A DNA stretch of 64,000 nucleotides, from assembly GCA_019244185.1 (NCBI GenBank), contig JAFATB010000019.1:1-64000 (forward strand). Direction: 5' to 3'. The stretch is from Acidobacteriota bacterium. Lineage in GTDB: Bacteria; Acidobacteriota; Thermoanaerobaculia; Gp7-AA8. This document shows positions 36,605-45,822 of the stretch, piece after piece. Within the stretch, counting starts at the first letter, position 1. Each line of letters begins with the position of its first letter. The notes below the pieces were generated by a model. That model did no database searches, was not told the DNA's origin, and saw only the letters and a program-made list of their open reading frames with translations. The position numbers and the translations under genes are program-made.

Positions 36605-37630
36605 TCATTCGAATGCGATGACGCTGCGCAGCGTGGTCGTGCCGCGATCGAGCTTGTCAAGCACTCCGTTGATGGCGTCGGCGTCGAATGGAACCGTCTC
36701 CGAGATCGCGGCGCTCATGTCGATCGCCTTCGTTTCCGCGAGCTCCATCAGCTCCTCGAGCTCGGCGCGCGTGTGGTCGGAGCAGCCGATGATGCGGCGT
36801 TCGCGCGCGAGAAGATCGCGATAGGGATTGACGGGCAGCGGCGCGGTGCTGAGCGCGACGAGGACGAGCGTGCCGCCGGGAACGAGCGCGCGCACCGCGC
36901 GGGCGGAGACGTCGGCGCGTCCAGCGAGATCGAGCGCGACGTCGGCGCCGCGGCCGCCCGTCGCGTCGAGGAGCGCTTGCGTGAGGTTCTCGTCGGAGCG
37001 CACGGGCGTCGCGCCCATCGATCGCGCGAAGGCGAGTTTCTCGTCGACGATGTCGACCGCGAGCACCTGCGCGGCGCCGAGCGCGCGGGCGAGCATGAGC
37101 GCGGAGATGCCGAGTCCGCCGAAGCCGAGGATGGCGATGGTCTTGTTCGCGACCGGCGCGGTGAGACGCAGCGCGTGATACGCGGTCGCGGTCGAGCACA
37201 TCATCACGGCCGCGTGTTCGAAGGGGACGCTCGCGGGGATACGCACGGCGCTCGCGGCGGGGACGACGACTTCCTCCGCGTAGCCGCCGTCGATGTTGTT
37301 GCCGAGCATGCCGCCCGTCTCGCAGAACTGCTCGCCGTGCTCGACGCAGCGCCGGCAGCTTCCGCAGAAGCGGAGGTAATGCAATGCGACGCGATCGCCT
37401 TCCGTCAGTCCGTCCACCCGCCCGCCCTTGCGTGCGACGACGCCGGCGACCTCGTGTCCGAGCGTGAGCGGCAGGCGGAGTTGGTTGAAGCCGGCGCGAT
37501 AGTGCGCGTCGCTGTGGCAGATGCCGGCGGCGCGGACGCGAACGACGATCTCGTCGTCCGCGGGAACGGGTGCGGGGACGTCGACCGCACGCAGCGGCTC
37601 GTGCGGCGCGAAGAGGCGGATCGCTTTCAC
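36605..37630 (-). CDS. Zinc-type alcohol dehydrogenase
   Basis: The protein has 341 residues from GTG 37630 (VKAIRLFAPHEPLR), a normal medium-chain dehydrogenase length. Catalytic zinc ligands Cys38 and His59 (GICHSDAHY, LGHEVAG) and four structural cysteines at 89, 92, 95 and 103 (CGSCRRCVEHGEQFC) are intact. The Rossmann motif ILGFGGLGISALML is at about 170-183. A longer frame to ATG 37711 exists, but its extra residues match the tail of the lipoprotein at 38531 and stem from a DNA duplication, so it is not used. The substrate is unknown. Confidence 0.9.
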   Translation of the reverse strand: MKAIRLFAPHEPLRAVDVPAPVPADDEIVVRVRAAGICHSDAHYRAGFNQLRLPLTLGHEVAGVVARKGGRVDGLTEGDRVALHYLRFCGSCRRCVEHGEQFCETGGMLGNNIDGGYAEEVVVPAASAVRIPASVPFEHAAVMMCSTATAYHALRLTAPVANKTIAILGFGGLGISALMLARALGAAQVLAVDIVDEKLAFARSMGATPVRSDENLTQALLDATGGRGADVALDLAGRADVSARAVRALVPGGTLVLVALSTAPLPVNPYRDLLARERRIIGCSDHTRAELEELMELAETKAIDMSAAISETVPFDADAINGVLDKLDRGTTTLRSVIAFE

Positions 37631-37696
37631 GCGGTAAGAGTACGCGGTCGGGGCCGGCGATTGGCTCCGATCCGCCGCGGGATGCTCTTCGGCCGT

Positions 37697-37720
37697 CGCC
37701 GCGCTGGTCATGTTCTCGTT
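37697..37720. repeat. 24-bp direct repeat, copy A
   Basis: This segment is identical over 24 bases to 38684-38707 in the same orientation, and weaker similarity extends about 20 bases to the left. The shared core includes GCGCTGGTCATGTTCTCG. It lies just upstream of the alcohol dehydrogenase start. Copy B is inside the lipoprotein gene. The two copies bracket the 21-bp tandem array. Confidence 0.85.
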
Positions 37721-37815
37721 ACCGGTAAGGATCCGCGACCGTCACCAGACGAGGGACGATCGCGCCGTTGCGAAATGCGCATGCGCCGCGCGCACGGCGT
37801 ATGGCGGGCGGACGC

Positions 37816-38172
37816 CGCGCGAAAGCCAGTGCGCACTCCATGAATGCGGTTTGGAGCCGCGTGGAAGCCACGACACGTCGCGTGACATCCAGAACGTGAC
37901 GCGTGAAAACCAGAATCGGTCGCGTGAAATCCAGAACGCGACGCGTGAAAGCCAGAATCGGTCGCGTGAAATCCAGAATCGGTCGCGTGAAAGCCAGAAT
38001 CCGTCGCGTGAAAGCCAGAACTCGACGCGTGAAAACCAGAACGCGACGCGTGAAATCCAGAACTCGACGCATGAAAACCAGAATCGGTCGCATGAAATCC
38101 AGAACGCGACGCGTGAAATCCAGAATCGAACGCGTGAAATCCAGAACTGGTCGCGTGAAAGCCAGCACGCGA
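37816..38172. repeat. 21-bp tandem repeat array (17 units)
   Basis: Fifteen well-kept units start every 21 bases from 37858 to 38152, preceded by two degenerate units at 37816 and 37837. Each unit reads CGCGTGAAA-N-CCAGAA followed by five variable bases. Those five bases fall into a few recurring types (TCGGT, CGCGA, CTCGA), and N is A, T or G. Because 21 is a multiple of 3, several frames stay open on both strands and give heptapeptide repeats such as SREIQNR, RVKSRIG or FTRRVLD. No ribosome site or trusted start supports any of them. There are no spacers, so it is not CRISPR. Confidence 0.95.
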
Positions 38173-38530
38173 CGCCTCGGTATGCGGCCCGATCTGATCG
38201 GCACAGTTGTCGTGCTTCGCACGTAGTCTGCCGTCACTTGTACGTTCGACGGAGCGCTGCCGCGACGGGCGATCATCTCGAACGTCTTCTGTGATGCTCC
38301 GGCCGCACGGAAACTCGTCAGTCGTCGAGCCGTCCCGTACGACCGGGTCGTGACGGTGAATGAGTCGCCAGTCGCCAGCGGGGCCGGAGCATACGGCGGC
38401 TCGGCCTCGGCCGCGCTCAGCTGCGCGGCGCCACGCGAGACGCGTGCATTGCTGGCAGCGTGGGAAGGCGCCGTGTCAGCTGCAGTGCGGCTCCCCGAAC
38501 CAGCGCGCGCACGTCAGAACAACGCGCGCG
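38173..38530. other. Non-coding stretch between the repeat array and the lipoprotein gene
   Basis: No recognisable gene. A minus-strand frame is open from about 38515 through the repeat array to 37719, but the first usual start codon is ATG 38276 and there is no ribosome site. Its non-repeat part (for example GDSFTVTTRSYGTARRLTS) has an ordinary residue mix and could be the remains of a gene. This cannot be decided from sequence alone. Confidence 0.4.
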
Positions 38531-39202
38531 TCAGACGCCCGGAGGCGGAGGAGGAGGCTCCTCCTGCTCGCTTCCGGTCGTATCGTTGCTCGGCTGCTGC
38601 GGCTGCGCGGAGGCGTCCGGTTTCTGCTGCGCCGCTTTGTCCTTCGCAGGCGCGGCGTTCGCTGCCGGATGTTCATCGGCTGGCGCCGCGCTGGTCATGT
38701 TCTCGTTCGCTGTCGCGGTGTCGGTCTGTTCGGCTGGGCCGGTCGGCTCATCCGTCGCCGGTTGCGCGGCGGGCGCGGGGGCGGCGGACGGAGCGGGCTC
38801 CGAACGCCGGGCGACCGCGGCGGTCGGCGGCATGCCGGCGCGCGGCGCGGCGGTGACCGGCGCGGTCATCGGCGTGCCGTGGCTGGCGAGCGGCGGAACG
38901 ACGCCGGCCGCAGTCGAGGTCATCGGCATTGTGCCGGCGAGCGAGCCAGCTGACGTTTGTGCGCTGGCGACGCTCGTCGTCGCCGCCGTTGGATTGAGCG
39001 CGAAGTTCGTCGTGGTGTCGGCGTTCGTGCCGGTGATCGGCGGCAGCGTCTCGCCGGGGCCGTTGATGGTCGACGTCACGCCGCTCGCGGAGCCTTCCTG
39101 CACCACCGGATACTGCTCCTGCTGACTGGCGCGTTGTCCGTCCCGTCCGCCACAGCCACCCAACAACATCGCAAGGGTCATCAGAGTCAGAGTCGTCTTC
39201 AT
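38531..39202 (-). CDS. Ala/Pro/Thr-rich lipoprotein
   Basis: The protein has 223 residues. The signal peptide ends in a perfect lipobox (LLGGC). The mature chain is low complexity, rich in Ala, Thr and Pro, and ends in EEPPPPPPGV. It is probably an unstructured surface or periplasmic lipoprotein with no recognisable domain. The segment ENMTSAAPADEHPAAN is encoded partly by the 24-bp repeat copy B, and its twin lies upstream of the alcohol dehydrogenase. It is divergent from the thioesterase gene. Confidence 0.75.
   Translation of the reverse strand: MKTTLTLMTLAMLLGGCGGRDGQRASQQEQYPVVQEGSASGVTSTINGPGETLPPITGTNADTTTNFALNPTAATTSVASAQTSAGSLAGTMPMTSTAAGVVPPLASHGTPMTAPVTAAPRAGMPPTAAVARRSEPAPSAAPAPAAQPATDEPTGPAEQTDTATANENMTSAAPADEHPAANAAPAKDKAAQQKPDASAQPQQPSNDTTGSEQEEPPPPPPGV
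38684..38707. repeat. 24-bp direct repeat, copy B
   Basis: Twin of 37697-37720, lying inside the C-terminal coding part of the Ala/Pro-rich lipoprotein gene. Confidence 0.85.
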
Positions 39203-39245
39203 AGCGGGCCTTCTTTCACTCTCCGAATCGCAAGGGGCTTGCCAC

Positions 39246-39251
39246 TACAAT
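39246..39251 (+). promoter_or_regulatory. TACAAT box for the thioesterase gene
   Basis: TACAAT lies 7 bases before ATG 39259, giving a near-leaderless transcript. Confidence 0.55.
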
Positions 39252-39258
39252 CGAATTC

Positions 39259-39669
39259 ATGGAGCCGCGCCTGCAACACTTTGAAGCCGTCGTCCGCGAG
39301 AGCTTCGCGCGGCAGACGTTCATGGCCACGCTCGGTGCGACCCTCGCGCGCGTCGCGCCCGGTGAGGTCGACATCGCGCTGCCGTTTCGCGCCGACCTCG
39401 TGCAGCAGAACGGCGCGCTGCACGCCGGCGTCCTCGCGTCGATCGCCGACAGCGCGTGCGGCTACGCGGCGCTGACGCTCATGCCCGAAGGCTCGAACGT
39501 GCTCAGCGTCGAGTTCAAGCTGAATCTGCTCGCGCCCGCGACGGCCGCGTCGTTTCTCGCGCGCGCCCGCGTCCTCCGAAGCGGCGGCACGCTCACCGTC
39601 TGCACCGCCGATGTGCTCGCCGGCGAAACGCTCGTCGCCACGATGCTCGGGACCATGATCCGGCGTTAG
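39259..39669 (+). CDS. PaaI-type hotdog-fold thioesterase
   Basis: The protein has 136 residues. It has the hotdog fold with the PaaI signature [23 protein letters not shown], where the Asn-Gly-x-x-His turn and the following acidic residue form the acyl-CoA site. The second motif, [14 protein letters not shown], is also typical. It probably hydrolyses an aromatic or medium-chain acyl-CoA. It is a single gene 74 bp upstream of the suf regulator, with the operator palindrome lying between them. Confidence 0.88.
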   Translation: MEPRLQHFEAVVRESFARQTFMATLGATLARVAPGEVDIALPFRADLVQQNGALHAGVLASIADSACGYAALTLMPEGSNVLSVEFKLNLLAPATAASFLARARVLRSGGTLTVCTADVLAGETLVATMLGTMIRR

Positions 39670-39706
39670 CTCGCGCTGGAACAGGCTGTGCTCTCAAGCG
39701 GTTGTA

Positions 39707-39733
39707 GAAACCGTACCCGTATGGTACGGTTTC
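39707..39733. promoter_or_regulatory. Perfect palindromic operator of the suf operon
   Basis: GAAACCGTACC and GGTACGGTTTC are exact inverted repeats separated by CGTAT, ending 10 bases before the regulator ATG at 39744. The length and position fit a dimer of the Rrf2-family regulator encoded right after it. This suggests autoregulation of the whole suf operon by Fe-S status, which is inference. Confidence 0.82.
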
Positions 39734-39743
39734 GCGCCCGCTC

Positions 39744-40213
39744 ATGCTGAAGATCTCGAAATTCACCGATTACGGACTGCTCGCCAGCGTCTACCTCGCC
39801 CGTCAGGCGGGGCAGATCGTGGCCGCGCGCGAGATCGCCGAGTTCTATCACCTGCCGGTGCCGATGATCACGAAAGTGCTCAAGGCGCTGCATCACGGCG
39901 GCGTGATCGGCTCGCACCGCGGCGTCGGCGGCGGCTACTCCTTCGAAGGCGACGCCGAAAGCGTCACGCTCGGCGCACTGCTCGACGTGCTCGAAGGTCC
40001 GTGGGATCTCGTCGAGTGCGAGACGCTCGACGATGCCGGACAGGCCACCTGCGCGATCCGCGTCGCGTGTCCGTCGCGACGCCTCATGTTCGGCATCAAC
40101 CGCGCGATCAAAGGCGCGTTCGAGCAGGTCACGCTCGGCGACCTCCTGCGCGGCGGCATGCCGCTGCCCGTCATCGACAAACAACATCTGGCCGCCGGAA
40201 GAGAGGCCACGCA

Positions 40214-40217
<4 letters not shown>
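39744..40217 (+). CDS. Rrf2-family Fe-S cluster regulator of the suf operon
   Basis: The protein has 157 residues. The N-terminal winged helix reads [19 protein letters not shown] with [24 protein letters not shown], standard for IscR/SufR-like Rrf2 proteins. Three cysteines at residues 92, 103 and 109 (ECETL...[10 protein letters not shown]) resemble the IscR set at 92, 98 and 104, so it probably carries a [2Fe-2S] cluster and senses cluster demand. It lies directly behind the palindrome at 39707 and overlaps sufB (ATGA). Confidence 0.9.
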
Positions 40218-42395
<2,178 letters not shown>

Positions 42396-42399
<4 letters not shown>

Positions 42400-43580
42400 G
42401 CGCGGTCGCTCTCGACATTCGGGAACGCGCGTCCGAGGCGTTCGCGAAACTCGGCTGGCCGACGCCGCGCGTCGAGGAGTGGCGCTACACGAACCTCGCG
42501 CCGCTGCAGCGCGTGTCGTGGAAGACGGACGACGACACGCAGCCGACCGAGAGCGATGCCTCAATGGCCGGACGCGCCGCGCACGAATGGATCTTCGTCA
42601 GCGGACGGCAGGTCTCGGGCGCTGACGCGTACGCGACGTCGCAGGAACCGGGACGATGGGCCGACGTCGAACGCAACGCGCTGGTCGCGCTGAACACGAT
42701 GCACATGCAGGACGGCGCGCGCATCGAGATCCCGGCGAACGAAGTCGTCGACGGCTTTCTGCATCTGCTGTTCATCGGCAGCGGCGACGGCATCTGGTCG
42801 CATCCGCGCAACCTCGTCGTCGTCGGCCGCAACGCGCAGGTGACGATCGTCGAGACGTACGTCGGCACGGGCAAGTACTTCACGAACGCGGTGACGGAGA
42901 TCGTCGCCGGCGACGGCGCGGTCGTCGATCACTACCGCATCGAGTGCGAGTCGCTCGAGGCGTACCACGTCGGCAACGTCTTCATCCACGAAGAGCGCGC
43001 GGCGAACGTGACCTCGCGCAGCATCGTCATCGGCGCGGCGCTCGCGCGCAGCGAGACGCACGTCGCGCTCGCGGGCGAAGGCGCGAGCATCGCGCTCGAC
43101 GGCCTCTTCGCGGGCACGGGCACGCAGCACCTCGACAACCGAACCGTCATCGATCACATCAAGCCGCACTGCGAGAGCCTCGAGCTGTACAAGGGCGTGC
43201 TCGATCAGCACGCGCGCGGCGTCTTCGACGGCCGGATCATCGTGCGGCCCGACGCGCAGAAGACCGTCTCGCGCCAGGAGAACCGGAACCTCCTGCTCTC
43301 CGAAAGCGCGATCGTCGACTCGAAGCCGACGCTCGAGATCCACAACGACGACGTGAAGTGTAATCACGGCTCGACCATCGGCCAGATCGAGCAGGAGCCG
43401 CTGTTCTATCTCCGCTCGCGCGGCATCGGCGAAGACGAAGCGCGCAGCCTGCTGATCTACGCGTTCGCCAGCGAGATCGTCGATCGCATGAAGATCGAGC
43501 CGGTGCGCGAGCAGATCCGCCGGTCGCTGTTCCAGCTGATGCCGGAACGCCTGCCGGAGCGGCGTGGAGGGACGCGATGA
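42396..43580 (+). CDS. sufD: Fe-S assembly protein SufD
   Basis: The protein has 394 residues from GTG 42396, overlapping the sufC stop as GTGA. It is the SufB paralogue that completes the SufBC2D scaffold. Segments [72 protein letters not shown] and the final [20 protein letters not shown] match the family. Conserved His and Cys residues of the SufB-SufD interface (around [10 protein letters not shown]) are present. Confidence 0.95.
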
Positions 43581-44821
43581 GCGCGGTGATAGAGACCAAA
43601 TCGACCTACGACGTCGCGGCGGTCCGCCGCGACTTCCCCATCCTCGCGCGCGACGTGCGCGGCAAACGCCTCGTCTATCTCGACAACGCGGCCACGACGC
43701 AGAAGCCGCGGCAGGTGATCGATCGCCTCGTGCGCTATTACTCGGAAGAGAACTCGAACGTGCACCGCGGCGTGCACTACCTCTCCGAGCTGGCCACGCT
43801 CGAGTACGAGAACGCGCGCGCGTACATCCGCCGCTTCCTCAACGCGCGCGACGAGAAAGAGATCGTCTTCACGCGCGGCACGACCGAGTCGATCAACCTC
43901 GTCGCGCAGACGTGGGGCCGCGCGAACGTGCGCGAAGGCGACGAGATCCTCATCTCCGCCATCGAGCATCACTCGAACATCGTGCCGTGGCAGATGCTCT
44001 GCGCCGAGAAACAGGCGTCGCTACGTATCATCCCGGTCTTCGACAACGGCGAGCTCGATCTCGACGCGTACGAGCGCATGCTGAATCCGCGCGTGAAGCT
44101 CGTCGCGGTCGGCCACGCGTCGAACGCCCTCGGCACGATCAATCCGCTGCGGCGCATCATCGGCGCGGCGCACGCGAACGGCTCGCTCGTCCTCGTCGAC
44201 GGCGCGCAGGGCGTACCGCATCTCACCGTCGATCTGCAGGCGCTCGACTGCGACTTCTACGCGTTCTCCGGCCACAAGGTCTACGGACCGACCGGCATCG
44301 GCGTGCTGTACGGCAAGCAGGAGCTGCTCGAGGCGATGCCGCCGTGGCAGGGCGGCGGCGACATGATCCTCTCGGTCTCGTTCGAGAAGACGACGTACAA
44401 CGCGCTGCCATACAAGTTCGAAGCCGGCACGCCGAACATCGCCGGCGCGATCGGCCTCGCCGCCGCATTGCAGTACGTCGCCTCGATCGGCCTCGATGCG
44501 ATCGCCGCATACGAACACGAGCTGCTCGTCTACGCGGCGGCGCGCCTCCAGGAAATCGAAGGGCTCCGCCTCATCGGCACCGCGCGCGGGAAGGCGGCCG
44601 TGATCTCGTTCGTGCTCGAAGGCGTGCATCCGCACGACATCGGCACGGTGCTCGATCAGGAAGGCATCGCCGTGCGCACGGGACATCACTGCGCGCAGCC
44701 GCTCATGATGCGTTTCAACGTGCCCGCGACCGGACGCGCGTCGTTCGGCCTCTACAACACGCGCGAGGAAGCGGACGCGCTCGTCGCCGGCCTGCACAAA
44801 GTCATCGAGGTGTTTCGTTAA
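43577..44821 (+). CDS. sufS: Cysteine desulfurase SufS
   Basis: The protein has 414 residues. It is a PLP enzyme that removes sulfur from cysteine to feed the Suf scaffold. The PLP lysine is Lys234 in FSGHKVYGPTG and the catalytic cysteine is Cys372 in RTGHHCAQPLM. Other landmarks are YLDNAATTQKP, NVHRGVHYLSE, FTRGTTESINLVAQ, EHHSNIVPWQ and VDGAQGVPHL. It overlaps sufD (ATGA) and shares one base with sufU. Confidence 0.97.
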   Translation: MSAVIETKSTYDVAAVRRDFPILARDVRGKRLVYLDNAATTQKPRQVIDRLVRYYSEENSNVHRGVHYLSELATLEYENARAYIRRFLNARDEKEIVFTRGTTESINLVAQTWGRANVREGDEILISAIEHHSNIVPWQMLCAEKQASLRIIPVFDNGELDLDAYERMLNPRVKLVAVGHASNALGTINPLRRIIGAAHANGSLVLVDGAQGVPHLTVDLQALDCDFYAFSGHKVYGPTGIGVLYGKQELLEAMPPWQGGGDMILSVSFEKTTYNALPYKFEAGTPNIAGAIGLAAALQYVASIGLDAIAAYEHELLVYAAARLQEIEGLRLIGTARGKAAVISFVLEGVHPHDIGTVLDQEGIAVRTGHHCAQPLMMRFNVPATGRASFGLYNTREEADALVAGLHKVIEVFR

Positions 44822-45270
44822 TGTCCGATCTGCGCGAGCTCTACCAACAGGTCATCCTCGACCACAACAAGAATCCGCGGAACTTTCACGCGATGCCGGA
44901 TGCGTCGCGCACCGTCGACGGGTACAACCCGCTCTGCGGCGATCACTACACGATCTTCCTGCGCCTCGACGGCGAAACGATCCGCGAGGTGAGCTTCACC
45001 GGCAGCGGCTGCGCGATCTCGAAAGCGTCCGCGTCCGTGATGAGCTCCACCGTCAAAGGGAAATCGAAGGAAGAAGCGGGACAGCTGTTCGACACGTTCC
45101 ATCGCCTCGTCACCGGCGACGCGAGCGGGCTCAGCGCGGCAGAACTGGGGCGCCTCGCCGCGTTCTCAGGAGTGAGTGAGTTTCCGGCTCGCGTGAAGTG
45201 CGCGACTCTGGCTTGGCATACGCTCAGGAGCGCGCTCGAAGGCACCGAGGAAAAGGTCAGCACCGAATGA
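44821..45270 (+). CDS. sufU: Zinc-dependent sulfurtransferase SufU
   Basis: The protein has 149 residues. In Gram-positives and some other phyla SufU takes persulfide sulfur from SufS. Zinc and sulfur ligands are Cys39 and Asp41 (PLCGD), Cys64 (GSGCAISKAS) and Cys127 (RVKCATLAW). An internal extension at about residues 78-118 (KGKSKEEAGQLFDTFHRL and following) distinguishes SufU from IscU. No SufE is present, consistent with this arrangement. Confidence 0.95.
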   Translation: MSDLRELYQQVILDHNKNPRNFHAMPDASRTVDGYNPLCGDHYTIFLRLDGETIREVSFTGSGCAISKASASVMSSTVKGKSKEEAGQLFDTFHRLVTGDASGLSAAELGRLAAFSGVSEFPARVKCATLAWHTLRSALEGTEEKVSTE

Positions 45271-45815
45271 GAGAAGAAGTCACGTTCAGCCGCAACGCCG
45301 AAGCCATCATGATCCCCAGCGGGGAACGCGTCCTCGTGCCTCAGGGCTCGCAGGCCACCATCACGCAAGCCCTCGGCGGCGCATTCACCCTCATCACCGA
45401 GCGCGGCCTCATGGTCCGCATCTCCGGCAAGGAAGTCGAAGCCATCGGCAAGGAGCCGCAGGAGTCGAACGAGATCAAGCCCGAGGATCTGACGCCGGAG
45501 AAGATCGAGTCGATGGTGTGGGAAGCGCTCAAGACCTGCTACGACCCGGAGATCCCGGTCAACATCGTCGACCTCGGCCTCGTCTATCTCTGCGAGCTGC
45601 AGGAGGGCGAAGAGGGCGGGAAGAAGGTGCACGTGAAGATGACGCTCACCGCACCCGGCTGCGGCATGGGTCCGGTGCTCGCCAGTGACGTGCGGATGAA
45701 GCTCGAAGCGCTGCCCGGCGTGAAGCAAGCCGACGTCGAAGTCGTCTTCGATCCGGTGTGGGACCGCAGCATGATGAGCGAGGCCGCGCGCCTGCAGCTC
45801 GGCATGATGTGGTGA
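45267..45815 (+). CDS. sufT: Fe-S assembly factor SufT (DUF59 / MIP18-like)
   Basis: The protein has 182 residues. The N-terminal SufT-specific beta domain is at about 1-65. It is followed by a DUF59 domain with WEALKTCYDPEIPVNIVDLGLVY, VKMTLTAPGCGMGPVLASDV and VVFDPVWDRSMMSEAARLQLGM. It assists maturation of Fe-S proteins. The ATG overlaps the sufU stop as ATGA. Last gene of the suf operon, ending 7 bp from a convergent gene, so termination must occur inside coding sequence or by Rho. Confidence 0.93.
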   Translation: MREEVTFSRNAEAIMIPSGERVLVPQGSQATITQALGGAFTLITERGLMVRISGKEVEAIGKEPQESNEIKPEDLTPEKIESMVWEALKTCYDPEIPVNIVDLGLVYLCELQEGEEGGKKVHVKMTLTAPGCGMGPVLASDVRMKLEALPGVKQADVEVVFDPVWDRSMMSEAARLQLGMMW

Positions 45816-45822
45816 CGCGCCG

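Noticed and set aside
37631..37711. Alcohol dehydrogenase N-terminal extension from ATG 37711
   Set aside because: The extension matches the tail of the nearby lipoprotein through the 24-bp DNA duplication. Medium-chain dehydrogenases start about at GTG 37630.
37816..38172. CRISPR array
   Set aside because: Units follow each other every 21 bases with no unique spacers, and no cas genes are near.
37719..38276. Minus-strand gene with FTRRVLD heptads, and plus-strand frames with REIQN or RVKSR heptads
   Set aside because: No ribosome site or -10 box fits any start. All frames stay open simply because the unit is 21 bp, and variation is nonsynonymous in every frame. Kept as a finding about the repeat, not as a gene.
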